64,000 bases of DNA from Orthonyx spaldingii (GCA_013397795.1 VZTJ01000523.1:1850812-1914811), one strand, 5' to 3'; shown: positions 49,683 through 62,312, counted from the stretch's first letter. Notes: generated by a model from the sequence alone, not told the origin. Program-made: numbers and translations.

Positions 49683-49736
49683 GGGGAATTTAACCAAACA
49701 GGGGAATTTAACCAAACAGGGGAATTTAACCAAACA
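49683..49736. repeat. Three perfect copies of an 18-base unit
   Basis: GGGGAATTTAACCAAACA is repeated exactly three times without a mismatch, followed by a diverged start of a fourth copy (GGCGAATCTGG). On the minus strand the unit length keeps an open frame (repeat LVKFP-type translation), which is a by-product of 18 being divisible by three. Confidence 0.97.
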
Positions 49737-50916
49737 GGCGAATCTGGCAGGGAAGGGTTTCACAATAACATTAATCAACCACATTCCCTGTCTGGAAAAT
49801 GAGCGTGAAAGAATTTGCCTCGTATGGGGTGGGTAAATGTTTGCAAACTGCAGAGAGACTCTCAAATGAATGTGAAATATCAGCTGTAGCTCTGCAAATG
49901 ACAATAAAAAATAAATGCTGCTCATTAGGGAACGTGCATTCCTCATGACTCTGGCATTGGTCTGGGATGCACCACCAATCTTTCCTGCCAGATCTGGGTA
50001 CTGCACCCACGGACCTTCCTGGGTGCCCATCGTCACCCAAGGGAGACTTTTCCACAGGCAGCTGGCTGAAGCCATGCATTTTTCCAAGAGTTCTCCTTTG
50101 CAAGGGCCAGATACAAATAGGTAATAGAGCCTTTCCACGGCTGCTGTTTACAAGAGCAGGAACACGGGGCAGGACACGAGCGAGGCAGATCCGCCCGCCT
50201 TGGGAACACATCTCAGGTGTCCTTCTGCTGGTGCTGCTAAATTATTTACCACTCAGCAAGCGTGTGCCTGCGTGAGATATTGAAAGGAGGGAATCTGAGG
50301 TGAAACCCCATCCGTTTACCCAGAGCTGACACTGGAATATTCATTATCACATTAAATCCAACCGCAGTGAAAATGAAGGCTTCCGTTGATTATGTGCTCG
50401 CATAAAAGGCTTCTTTGGTGGCAAGCCCGTGTGCCAGAGATCTGAATATAAAATCTAGTAAGTGGAAACCATTCTTTTAATGGTAAATTTGCCTTCTTGG
50501 AAGTTATGAGACTTGGCAGGTTTAAATTATGTTTTAAACCTGCGGTGGATTATGTGATTTTTCTGACTGGCCGCAAGCAATACGAGATGGGCACACACCA
50601 CCCCAAGCCCAGCCACAGGCTTGAGCCAGGATTTCCAATGCAAATAAAAAAGAGATGCAGATTTTATATGCACGGAATGGTGCGTATTTTTCCTAGTGCC
50701 GCGTTGGTTTGGCAGGGTTGGTGAGGTCTCCTCTTCCCGAGTGCTGGGTCTGCACTCACCTCCTTTTCCTTGTCCCTCTTCATCCCGAGTTTGTGCTGGA
50801 GCAGAGCAAGAGCACAGCTCAGAGACGGGGTTGGAGGAGCCCATTGGATTTATGATTGTGGAAAAGTACAGGAGAATACATAAGACTGGCCAAAAAAAGG
50901 CATGAGGTTTTTTATT

Positions 50917-50956
50917 CCATCCATCCATCCATCCATCCATCCATCCATGCATCCAT
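50917..50956. repeat. (CATC)n microsatellite
   Basis: About nine to ten copies of CATC with a single interruption (CATGCATC) near the right end. Both strands translate to low-complexity peptides that carry no meaning. Confidence 0.95.
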
Positions 50957-52590
50957 CGCTTGCTCCTTCCCTGTCTTCCCCCTCCACCAGGGATCCTGCT
51001 GAATTTAAAGACTCAATTAAATCTTCTCTGAGAGGCAGAAGAAAAATTAGAAATGTTGAGGTGAAGAAGCACCAGGTGAGATGAAAGGCCACCTCTGGAG
51101 CAGGTTGTCCCACCAGGAATCACGAGGGCTGGATGCTCTGGGCCGCTTGGGGCTGTAAATGATTTCCCAGGGAAACTGGCACAGCGAGGGCTGGGTTTGG
51201 TGGCCGTGGGCATGTACAGGAATGTGAGAACAAAACCTATTTCTGTTGGTGCTGAGAATGAGGATTCGCCCACAATTAGTAATTTATTGAAAGGTGTGAC
51301 TGATTGCATCAGCACAAATAATTTAAAAATAGATTTAAAAAAAAAATCAATGTTCTCTGTCCCATAATACTTACAGAAGACTCCAATTTGGCAAACATCA
51401 GGTAAGAAACAAGGTGATCAGAAACCAGATTGGCCTGGTCGTAGATGGAGATGGATAAATCTTGATTTGGAGCGTGGTTGCAAAGAAACCGTCGTCTTCC
51501 AGGAAATCATGGGCTTTTTTTCTGGGAATGCTGGAGATACTTTATGGCATATTCTTCCCTTTATGCCTCCTGTTTTCATCTGTAATTGGAAATGTATTTT
51601 GTGAGAGAGAATAAAATAAACATCCAGTAGATACAAAAGCACCAAGAACCTTCAGCTTTGGCTAATCCCTGTAGACAGCACAGAGAGAAACAAAATGATC
51701 TGTAACTATAATTGAGAGGCAAAAAAAAATCTATGTTTAATAAACATTTAAAGGAAGAATTACACGTGCCACAAATCCCCTGTTATATTGCACTTAAAAT
51801 CTCCTTACCTGCCCTTTAGTTTTCATGGTTTTCCTTATCTTCAGTGTCACTTAATCATATTTCAACAGGATTTGCTTCCTCGCTGCCCATCTGGTCTTCC
51901 TTTCTAGTGCAGCATTAATGCCACCACACCATCCCAGTAGTTCCCTTCTACGACACTTTGATGTCCGACACCCGGGCATTCGGGGTTTTTTTCATTCAGG
52001 TTCAAACAGAAAAGAAAAATACCTGGTTTGGGGGAGTGACAGGTCCTGGTTTCAAATGGAAATATCCAGAGCAGGGCAGGGGCTGAAGGGGAGGTGAACA
52101 CAACTTTGACTGCTTTTGCTGTGGAATGTTGGGATCCAGTGGTGATCTGTCCTTATGCTGGCCATGGGGAGCTTTTCCTGGCCCTCGGGAGATGCAAGTC
52201 CTGCTCTGCTGTGCTAAAGAAGGGTCATCTTCCGAGGATATTAACAAAATTAATTAATGAGGGGGTGGGTTCACCCCTGGACACCCATCTGGCTTGTGTG
52301 GGCTGCCTCGTTGGATCTGTGTTTGCTGAATTAGAGGCATCATTTGGAGAGTCTTCATGTGGTTTATTAATCCTAGAAGCATTGAATTAATAATCTTTGT
52401 ATTTATACCTGTCTTACTTGCAGAGTTAAGGAAGACTTTGTGTATTGTGTCTCACCAATTTAGGAGCATAATGGTGTGGGAAGGTCTCCTGGGAAGGGGA
52501 GAACATTTTTCCTTAGTGTTGATAGGAACTCTCTCCAAAAAATTCTGCATTAACAAAATTTAAAAAAAATTAATTCTATAAATCCTGTCT

Positions 52591-52616
52591 AATTGATCAC
52601 GTGAATTGATCATGTG
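52591..52616. repeat. Two tandem copies of a 13-base unit with palindromic cores
   Basis: AATTGATCACGTG is followed by AATTGATCATGTG. Each copy contains the palindrome TGATCA, and the first also contains the E-box CACGTG; the second has CATGTG, another E-box form. Confidence 0.85.
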
Positions 52617-55600
52617 AATTCGTCCTTAGGTCACTGATGGGAATAGATCTGTGGAACAGCTGGGGATATTCTCTTTTACTCCATTATCTTTGCTGGGCAT
52701 TAAGATATTATGAGAATTCATACAAAACCCCCTTTTAAAATCTATCTGATGTCTGCAGTGATCAATACTTGAACCTCTATTCTTGAAACATTTTTTAATG
52801 AAATATCAAGTTGGGGTTTTTTCTTATAAGAAAGTGACCCAAAGAGCATTTAACGCAAATTCTGAGGCATTTGTGCCAGCAGAAGTCACTCTTGATATTT
52901 CCAAATAATATTTTCCTCAGATGTCACGAGGCAGAGTAGGGGTTGGTCGGTTGCAGGATTCCAGAAATTCCTCTGTATCTGAGTGGGGATCAGGCTCAGA
53001 AGATGCTCATTCGTGCTCGGTGCTGCAAAGACAGAATACATCAGAAATTGGATGTGCTAAAGCAGTGCCAGAGGCTCTGCCCTTCCCCTCCTGGAACACG
53101 ACTCTGGACTTGCTCCTTGCTCAGTCTGGGGTTGTCTGAGCTGGTTTTGGTGGGAACAAACCAAAATGAGGTGGGGCCACCTGAGTCCCGTCAAGGAAGG
53201 GTGCCCAGGAGGTGACAGGGGACAGAGGGACACCTGGGACAGACCCTAAAGGACAAACTTAGAAAGAAATGGTGGCATGGAGGAAGATGAAAGTGCTTTT
53301 CTTCAGGACAGAGATGTGAGAGGGAAGAAGGAAGAAGCAGGCGAGGAAGCTGAAGCAGAAGCTGCTGCTGAGGCTGAAACTTTGAACAATGAGAGGAAGG
53401 GATTTGTTCCACTTTGATTTAGTCAATGAGTACGTGGTGAAGATTAAAAAGCACAGATTGATTATATGGGGGAAGAGGTTTTAAGAGGAAATATGGGGCA
53501 GATGTCTGAGGCAGAGGAGAAACCACGGCAGATTTGGCCATGGGATTAATACCAATGAAAGGGTTAGAAAAGCAGGGGTGGCTTTAGCAGTGGAAACAGG
53601 AATTAGCAATAAAATGGAAAATTGCCACCACTCTGAGCCACATGGAAAGCATTGTTTATTGTTATTATTATTAATAATTATTGTTACTGTAATTATTACT
53701 ATTCTTGTGTTAACTAAAGGCTGACTTGAATCTTGTAAACAGCTTCTGTCAGAAAAGGAGAAAACAAATTTTAAATGTTGACTTTTAATTCTACCCTGCT
53801 TATTAAGGACTGTTAGTTCTGTTTTGCTAATATCTTGTAAGCAAACAGAGTGAGAAAATTCAGTGGGATAGAGATGATAAAGATGATGAACCATTGAAAT
53901 TTGGTTTAACACTGGGCACATAAAGGAGAAAAGGATGCCAATTAATGCATTACTCAAAGAGAAACACTACTAGGAGTAATAATAATGGTTCTCTATTATT
54001 TATGGTTGATTTTAGAAGAGAGAGAGTTCATGTTTGGCCCAAAGCAGTCGACACGAGCGCTGAAGGAAAAGAAAAAACCCTTTAACCAAGCAGAAATTTC
54101 AGTAGTGAGCTGTTAAAGGAAGTTGAGCTGAATATTGAGGAAAATTCAAAAAGATAAAAACGATTTCAATTTGGTAGTTCTTCACTGGCTCTGCAGTTTG
54201 GCAGCTGTCAACATCTCAAAATATCATCTCACCCAAACTGTTGAAAGAAAGAAACCCTTTGATTTTTCCCTTGAGACTCCCAAGCTGAAAATGGACCCTT
54301 TGTAGTCTCAGCCTCATTTCAGACAGTTTTTTTTTTAAAAAAACATTCTTGCTGGCAGAAACAACTAATTCATAAATAGACTCTCTGTTAATTAAATAAG
54401 TTTTATCGTTTTAACTTGCCTTTTAAAATGAAAAAGAAAGTAAATCTCTAACATTTCCTGCTTTATTATGAATCTTAAGGGACTAAGCATCACATTTCTT
54501 GCATCATTAATAATGCAAATGAGTTTTTGTTTGCGTCTCCTATAAGTTTATAGTTAGAAGTAAATATTTAATGCACAGATCTGGGAAATCAAATCATGGC
54601 TAGTGGAAATTTTCCCTTGGAGTTATTGAAAGGTAATGTAAGAAAGATGGGAGGCACTGCGGTTTCTGTTTATTTAACCTTTCTTGCTCTTGCTTTCCTT
54701 TCAGTAGAACTCTTTGTGACTTGTCATTAAACACTTCTCTATTCCTGCAGTATCTGTTTTGATTATCTTTACAGTAGCCACAGAATTCAGCTTTTAATAC
54801 CATTTAAAGGAGAGGTTAAACACATAGGCAGCCTACTTAGGGCTATAAGGATTGTAGTTTTGGTCCTGACTGTTGGCAGGAAAACCAGGTAATTATTTTT
54901 AGTAATATCTAAAAATTTGTTGACTTTGTAGCAGTTTTTCTTACTTTGCTTAATGAAGCAATGGCCAAATCAGATTAAACTTTGCCCAGGGCCTCTACAT
55001 CCTGCACAGAAATACCCTGGGAGAGTAAAATACTCGAAGTTGTTTATTTGTTAACACAGGGCAGACTGAATTTAGTGTATCTATCCCATATTGGGCATTT
55101 CCCCCCCGTTTTTTACACAGTATTCTTGCAAATATTGCACCACCCTCTGTATGAAATGTCTGCAGGAACGAGACTATTGCAGACAAATTACAGCTGTTTC
55201 CCCACCACATCTGGGCTTTCTGCAGCGACTCTTCTCATGTGTGTGGTGGATAACAAAAAATAATAAGTATCCTGTTATTTTGGGCGTGAAATCTGATAGT
55301 GAAAAAGACACCAGGGAGAATTCTTCGGTGATAAAAATTTAAATAGGCCCATTTATCAATATGACAGAGATTTGACCTGAAAGTTAAAGTGTTTGGAAGT
55401 TAAGTGGGGTTGTGTAAAGAAAGTTGAGGCTGCGCTACAGATAGACTGGGGGGTTTGTAAGTTATTAAATCAAAATAAAAGGTATTGACAAAACAATAAA
55501 TTGCCTGGATCACTCCATCTAATAGGTTCTGGGAGCACTAAATACATTCTCCACGCTAAAGATATGTGAAGCCTTTTTCTTTCTCATACTTTTGTTCTTC

Positions 55601-56673
55601 TCCTTGAAAACATTCGCACCGTGGTTGGTTTTATAACAGACTTGGCACCAAATTGGGTCTGGGGGTGTTTTGCCAGAGAACTGGCTCGGAGCAGAGGTGG
55701 GAAGCAGGAGCAGGGGCATTGCTCTGCTACCAACAGGATTACTGGGCTTTGCAGGTGGGGTACAGATCACTCTCTGAGGGATTAAAATAATAATAAAAAC
55801 AGTAATATCTTTATTGGGAGAGATATTTTACTAATATCTTCTGGGGAGAGATCACTGCAGTGCTCTGTGCTCTCCTCAGCACCATTTCCATGCTGGAAAT
55901 CTGTGAGATTCAGAGGGGGAGCAGGATCTGGCAGTCCCCTCCAGCAGGGATGCTTTGGGGAGCAGTTAATGCCACCTGCTCGTGTCACCCCCTAAACCTT
56001 TCACAGTGACCTTCACCTTCCTGGGAAAGGGGCTGAGTGTGCTCGTGGAGGGGAAGGAAAATTCCTGTGGGACACACTGAGATGGGAAGGTTGGGAGCAG
56101 GTGGTAGGGCAGCTCTTCACCCCCAGAGTCATCAGCTGGGCCCTGCTTTTTCCAAAATCCATGGGGTTGGGGGTGAGTACCCCCTACCTCCGCCTTCCCT
56201 GCCGAGGAGGGAATGAGGCTGGCTCTGTTTGCCTTGAAAATGACACAGATTTGAGACTATTTCCCCTCCTGCAGATCTCTCCGTGGAGAGGAGCATGGAA
56301 GACATTACTATTTATAGTGCACAGTACGTGTGCCCAGCGGGACGTCCCCGAGCAAACATCCTACCAGTTTGGAGGTGGGATGCTTTCCAGCTCCGTGGCC
56401 TCGAGATGCCCTGTCCCCTCTCCCAGGGAGGTGGGAAATCACACAGGGGCACCACCCATCTCCCCTCATCTCTGCCTTTCTTTCTCTTCTTTTGAGATGA
56501 GATATTCACCCCCTGCCGCGGAGCCGAGCGCGAGGCCCGGAGGCAAAGCAAGTTTTCATCACAAATAACTCAAGTTTTAAGGGAGGGAAATGGCCTCAAA
56601 AAAAAAATAAAAATGAAGGTATAAGGGGCTTGCAGAGCATCTGCAGAGTGTAGTTTGGGGATGGGCAGCTTGC

Positions 56674-56686
56674 GTGTGTGTGTGTG
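56674..56686. repeat. Short (GT)n run
   Basis: Six to seven GT units. Too short to expect much length variation. Confidence 0.8.
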
Positions 56687-58093
56687 AAATGAAGATGGAA
56701 ACTTGGTTTAACTAAAAGGGTTTGGGAGTTTCAAGGGGATGAGGACCAACAGTGGGACCTGGGATCTGTCACTGCCACTCCCTGCCTGACCACCTGGGCC
56801 TTCCTGTACGGGTTTGGGATATCAAAACCTCTTCATCTAAGCTTAATTCTTGATATGGAAAAGATAGCTGACAATGGCAATAAAAATAACAGTAAGCAGT
56901 TGGAAAGGCCCAGCTCAAATCGTGCTCTGTCAACAGCTTTGCAATCTGTATAAATATGAGAGGAAAGACAAACAGCTCTGATTTCTCTTTAAGAATGTGA
57001 GTATCCATTGTCATAGATTTAAATTAGGATGTTTTACTTGTACTGTATGTAAATTCCTCCTTGGCAAATAACCCATGTCCACTAATGTATGTGTATTTTG
57101 GGTCTGTATAGTTTGGGTCTCTGTGAAATACAATGAAATTTGATAGCACACAGAAATACTTGCATGGAATGTCAAATTTTTTGTGTGTGCTTCTCACATA
57201 TCCATAAAAGAGTTTACACATTTCTAATTACTCATTCAAAAAGAGACTTTACAGCACTTTTAAAAGAGAGCCAATTTTTTCCCTACTGTGTTCTGTTTTT
57301 ACAGCTTGTGGAAAGCTTATTTAACGAAAGTTTAAGTAATCAGCGAAAGTCATTTCTGAGCAAAGACTGACAGATATGAAGCCTCTTTTCACACTTCATA
57401 AGAGGTGGAGAGGGTAGCCATAAAATTTACAGCTGAATAGTACTCTGTTCAGCTTAAGTTATAGAATTATTAGTGTTCCAGGCGTGTGAGAGATTTTAGG
57501 GAGATGAAGAATTTAAACTCATTCTCTATGTTCTGTGTAGCTGAGCTCGAAGTGCGATACTAATAACAACCCACCCCTCCAAAGGCAGCGACCTGCACGT
57601 CCCGTGGGGCTGATGTTGTGCTAAAAATATGTGTTTGCAGCTAACTGAGCTTCATGATATATTAATAAAACCCCAGCAACGTGTTCCTTTTGCAGAGTCT
57701 CACCTCTGGCTATGAAAGTATGAATTCCCAGGATATGGAAATGAGCACACGGGGTGTGTGGGTGAGGAAGGAGTGGGGAGGAAGGTGGCACTGTCAGCAT
57801 CTCTGTCCCAGCTCCTGCAGCACAGGGACACAGGTTTTGCTGTAGGAGAGACCTGGATACAGAGTGGTGGACAATAAGTGACTTCTGCAGGTCATGACTA
57901 ATTGTGTTTAAAAGGTTGAATGAAACAGGAAGAGCTGGGCTGTGTTGTGAGACTGAGAAATGGGAAATCTCCATTCCAGCTGATAAAAATGAGTGTGGCT
58001 TTTAGAGGTGTTTGTAGGTATTTGAGTGTGAATTACTCTAAACATCATGAGGCGGCCACATGTTGTAATCATGGGTATTACATATGAATATTT

Positions 58094-58311
58094 CTCATAA
58101 AATCAGACAATGGTTTGGGGTGGAAGGGGCCTCTAAATGTCATCCAGTCCAACGCCCAGCCATGAGCAGGGACATCTTCAGCTGGACCAGGTTTCTTAGA
58201 GCCCTGTCCAAGATAACCTTGAATGTTTCCAGGGATGGGGCATCTTCCACCTCTCCGAAAAACCTGTGCCAGTGTTCTGCCACCTTGGTAAAAAAATTCT
58301 TCTTGATGACC
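58094..58311 (-). mobile_element. CR1 LINE tail, the longest copy here
   Basis: The complement of CR1 runs from TCATAAAATCAGACAATGGT through CATCCAGTCCAACGCCCAG, TTTCCAGGGATGGGGCATCT, AACCTGTGCCAGTGTTCTGC and TAAAAAAATTCTTCTTGATG. About 218 bases are retained, reaching further into the 3' UTR than the others. Its octamer end is eroded. Confidence 0.9.
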
Positions 58312-59984
58312 ACATTAAGCAAACAAAAGCAATTACTAAAGGCATTTCAGTGTTATGTTTGGTTTTCCATTCTTTCAACCTGTTGGGTTTTTGTTGGTTA
58401 TTCTTTTTTTTTGTGGTGCTTTAGCTGTACCTGCTTACCCAGGAACAAACAACAGAAAGTCTTTCTTAATTCTTTAAAACCAGTCGTGTGAGATGGAATC
58501 AAGTGTCACTGCAGGCACATTGAGGATGGCCAAGTACTGAACTGGGGAGGCATCTTCCATCCTCACTGCTCAGCCCTGGAGAACAGGGACACAACGAGGT
58601 GGCCCAGTGTGCAACTGCCATCAGTACATGGTTTTAAAACACGTAGCGTAAGGTTTATATTTTTTTAATTCACTTTTATGTGAGCCTAATACAAGCAGCC
58701 TCATAAAACTCACTCTTGCACCAGATTAAAGTGGTGTCTTGGTAGCATTTATTGGTGGTTCATAAATCAAGGTGGCACTTTGTTACTGTCCACAAGCTGG
58801 TTTGGGTGTTGAAGGTTTCAATCAAGAAGATATACAGTATTATTCCAGGCACAGTTGTAGTCCTACAGGAATTACGCTGAGGTGTTTTTGGAGGCCTGAA
58901 ATTTGGGGAAAACCTGTAAGGTGTGACATTGGAGAGCTGAGACGTGGGTTACTTTCAGTTGCTGTATTAACAAGCACTTTAACTAAATACATGGAATATT
59001 GGCCTGTGTCTTTATGCAATTCAGGGAAATCACTCGTAATGCTGGTTTGCAAATTCCCAGCATCTCCTTCAACTCAATTTAAGGTTTTCTGGGTGCTGAG
59101 CACTTTGATTTCAGGTAAAAATCTCCGTTCCAGGGGCAGTGCCAGGATTCCTCAGACCCTACAGGTTTCCAGTTAGGGTTCTTAACACCAACAATTCCCA
59201 ATCCTATCCCCCTGACTCCAAACTGTATTCGGGAGGCGTTCGGTGCTCCTGCATTCAAACAGTTAATTTGCACTATGTTCTGTTAAAGAAAAGGAAAACT
59301 GTCACCCTGTCATTTTAGAGTCTGACACTAAGCTTGTCAAAAGAGACAGCTGTTAAACTGAATTACTGTTGACACACAGAGAAACGGCCCTTGCCAGATG
59401 TAAAGGACATCTGCGGCAATGAAGTGGTACAGGGTGGCTTTTAAAATGTGGTCATACTGGTATTTGAATAGAGCTCTATGGCATTAAAACGTGGCCTCGA
59501 CTCAGACAGTTTAAGGCAGCGAAGCAGAGCCAATGCCAAGCACAAAGAAGTGCTGATCTGTTGCTGTATCCATAACTTAGGCATGAATATGAAAACAGTG
59601 CAGTGTCAAAGCTATTAAGCTCTTATCGTGTATCCAGGAGGATGTGGGTTTAAAACACAGTAGGAAATATTTTGTGTTTCTGGCTCCTTGGCTGTGCGGG
59701 TAGGTGAGGTGGAAATTCATAAGGTGGATTATGCGGGGAATGAATGGAAGTAAGTCGTCTTGTCTTCAGCTAACAACTGCTCAGACAAGAATTGCAAAGG
59801 GCATTAGGCTTAGGGAGTGAGGCTGGATGTGCCTCGCCGGCGTTCCCGATAGCATTCCCGGGATGTGGAGCACGTGGTGGGTGCTGGGGAGGTTCCCCTC
59901 TGGAGAGGGGAGCGAATAAAAATGAAAATTGCAGCACAGAGAGACCTGTAAAATTCTGCTTGTGTATCTTAATGTGCTTTCCAC

Positions 59985-59985
<1 letters not shown>

Positions 59986-60016
<31 letters not shown>
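59986..60016. repeat. 31-base poly-A tract
   Basis: An uninterrupted run of 31 A. The preceding sequence (59930-59985) shows no CR1 similarity and no recognisable gene. An AATAAA occurs about 70 bases upstream, further away than usual for a processed transcript. CR1 does not leave poly-A tails, so this run is not explained by the main LINE of the window. It may be simple slippage. Confidence 0.9.
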
Positions 60017-60019
<3 letters not shown>

Positions 60020-60670
60020 TCAGGATACCAAATTAATATTGTAAAAAAATATAGTTATTATGAATATTTTATAACTTAGCAATTGAACCAGCAGTAGGGA
60101 ATTCTGCACATTATATAAGAGTGCAAGTCGTTGATTTGCATGTCTTTAGTGTAGGAATAAAGCTGTTTGGGGAAAAAAAAAGTATCAGTTAAGCAATTTT
60201 GCTAAATGTATGAAAAAATGAAATGTTATGAGATGAAGCATGTATTCATTACGAAATGAAATTGATGTTTGAAGCTAAAAAAATATTCAGGCCAAACATC
60301 ATTTTGAATATGTTAGCAGATCATATCTTGGTTTAGTTGTGTGTTTAGTGATAGCAGAAACCAAAGCGTTTCCATCTGGAGGGAAGAAGGCAAATGATAT
60401 TTCTAAATGACACAGGTTAACCTGCTCCTTTCTGCAGGAACACAGCACTAACAGCAACAACAGTTTGCTCTAGATAGGAAAAGTGTTGGAAGAGGTGGGG
60501 GTCAGAGGGGTTTTCTTCTTCAAAAGAGGAAATTTTGCTTTCCAGGCACCTGCATACAGAAATGCTGATATCAGGTGAGGAGGACTCATTCCTCTGCAGG
60601 GTGGTGGAAAGACCAGGCTTTGTTTAGGTCTGGGGATGATTTGGGCTGGTGCCCTGCACTGCTCCGAGGG

Positions 60671-60710
60671 CATCCCTTTCCCACGGAGAACATCCCATTC
60701 CCACAGAGAA
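60671..60710. repeat. Two tandem copies of a 20-base unit
   Basis: CATCCCTTTCCCACGGAGAA is followed by a copy with two differences (CATTC and ACAGAG). A short third remnant may follow. Confidence 0.88.
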
Positions 60711-61360
60711 CATTCAGCATCCCGTGCTGCCTCTGCCCAGCACTGCAGTGCCAAGAGGTGGATGATCCATGCCCGTGGTGCAGCTGGGAGCCTTCCAGAT
60801 GGCCGGAGACATGAGTTTAGTGTGTGATTTATGGAGGGGCTCTGGGCAGGGCTGCTGCCAAACCCGACCCGAGGCCACCAGCACGTGCGGCCAGCGGTGC
60901 TGCCACCACTCCATATGGCCATGGGTGGCTGGGTCACAGCAGGAGAGGGTGTAACAAGTCCAAATATCCATGATTTAACATGGCCCATCCTGAAATCTCA
61001 TTTGTCAGCAGCTGGCAGAGCTCTGCCACGTACTCAGGAGTGTCAGGGTTTAACCTCCGTGGCACAGGCAGCAGGCACAGAGTGTTTGAGCAACCTCCAG
61101 GAGCCAGGGCATCCTGATTTGTCCCTGCTGGGAAGCTTTGGGGAGGAGCAGTCAGGATGAACATGCTCCCCTGGGATCAGAGAACGTGGGTATGTTTTGG
61201 GGTTCAGGATGTTGGCAGAGCTGGTTCCTCAAAAACAACTTTGATGAATAAATTTGGAATGTATTTTAGTCTGTGGAATGCAAGGGAGCAGGTGGCTGCC
61301 CAGCAGGATCATCCCTGGGAGCCACTGGAGCTTCCAGCCTGGTGGAGTAAGGGCAAGACA

Positions 61361-61476
61361 GATTTAGGAGGAAATTCCTTTACAAGACACCGGCACAGGC
61401 TGCCCAGAGAGGTGCTGGATGCCCCATCCCTGGAAACATTCAAGGTCAGGTTGCACAGGGCTGTGCTAGGACAGGG
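61361..61476 (+). mobile_element. CR1 LINE body piece lacking its 3' end
   Basis: The + strand carries GAGGAAATTCCTTTACAAG, CGGCACAGGCTGCCCAGAGA, GATGCCCCATCCCTGGAAAC and TTCAAGGTCAGGTTGCACAG, in CR1 order. It stops before the CR1 terminal portion. A terminal portion in the same orientation follows 550 bases later at 62023, so the two may be halves of one interrupted element. Confidence 0.85.
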
Positions 61477-62022
61477 ATCATCCTCACCCTGCCTAACACA
61501 GGAGTTATTTGGGCAAAACCTCCTGTTCATCTCCAGAAGGATGTTTTATCCTGCAATAAAAATAAAATAAATATCCAACTCCCTATTCACTGCTCAGTGC
61601 TGCAAGTTTTAGCCAGAGCAGACTCACTTATTTCCACAGGCTGAACTTTGCTGTAATGATTAACTTTTTACAAACAAGCACAAAGTGGAACATTTAAATA
61701 AACAGGAACAAGCTTGTTATTAGATGGCAGGTTTTTCTTTGATAGCTCTTATAATGTCATCGTTAGTTTATTAAAGCTTACCATGAAAAATCTTTCTCCT
61801 AATCTAAGCTCTTTCACACAGCTTCCCAGTTTGATTGACACCAAAATAAAGTAACTAACCTATAAATTATAATGTAAGGTTTAAATGATGGGTAAATGCA
61901 TTATTTGTAAGGCATTGCAAGGATCAACATATACAATTTCTAGAAAATAAAAAATATTTTATGAAGATAATAATAGGGCAGAACTCAGCTCTTTTTGTGA
62001 ACATTCTCACTGCATGCTGGTA

Positions 62023-62076
62023 TTAGGTGATCCTTAAGGTCCCCTCCAACCCAAACCATTGTATGATTCTATGATT
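62023..62076 (+). mobile_element. CR1 LINE terminal piece with octamer end
   Basis: TTAGGTGATCCTTAAGGTCC, CCTCCAACCCAAACCATTG and TATGATTCTATGATT form the last 54 bases of a CR1 on the + strand. It is little diverged. It lacks the roughly 60 preceding family bases (the CTAGTGG and CATGGCAGGG blocks), which are also absent from the end of the piece at 61361-61476. Confidence 0.85.
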
Positions 62077-62165
62077 ATTTTTAATAATCAAACAGATCTG
62101 GGAAAAAAAGCCCGATGTCACCAGCAGTTTTAACTTCAGCATCATCAGTCCCACGTCAAAAATCT

Positions 62166-62312
62166 AAATCACAGAATCACAAAGTTGTTTGGGTTAAAAG
62201 GGACCTCAAAGATCACCTCCTTCCAACCCCCCTGCTGTGGACAGGGACCTTCCACCAAACCAGGTTGTTCCAAACCCCGTCCAACTGAGACCCCAATTCC
62301 AGGGCCTCCCCA
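62166..62312 (-). mobile_element. CR1 LINE tail facing the previous one
   Basis: The complement of a CR1 end reads AAATCACAGAATCACAAAGT, GGGTTAAAAGGGACCTCAAA, CTTCCAACCCCCCTGCTGTG and AAACCAGGTTGTTCCAAAC, fading in GC-rich sequence near 62312. It points toward the + strand tail that ends at 62076, so the two elements are tail to tail about 90 bases apart. Confidence 0.85.

Larger units (their letters stand above)
48412..58093. other. Downstream DNA, no gene seen
   Basis: Unique sequence with the 18-base minisatellite at 49.7 kb, the CATC microsatellite at 50.9 kb and a purine-rich stretch near 53.25-53.40 kb. Open frames are short or overlap repeats. No splice-flanked coding segments were found that I would defend. 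Confidence 0.45.

Noticed and set aside
50527..51113. Minus-strand frames with MDGW repeats
   Set aside because: They are translations of the CATC microsatellite.
53640..53705. ATT/AAT-rich run near 53.66 kb as a possible microsatellite
   Set aside because: Too interrupted (mixed TTATTA, AATAAT and TTACTG) to call a repeat array.
58140..58378. Minus-strand frames resembling repeated peptides seen also at 61.3-61.5 kb
   Set aside because: Both are translations of CR1 3' UTR sequence, which is non-coding in the element.
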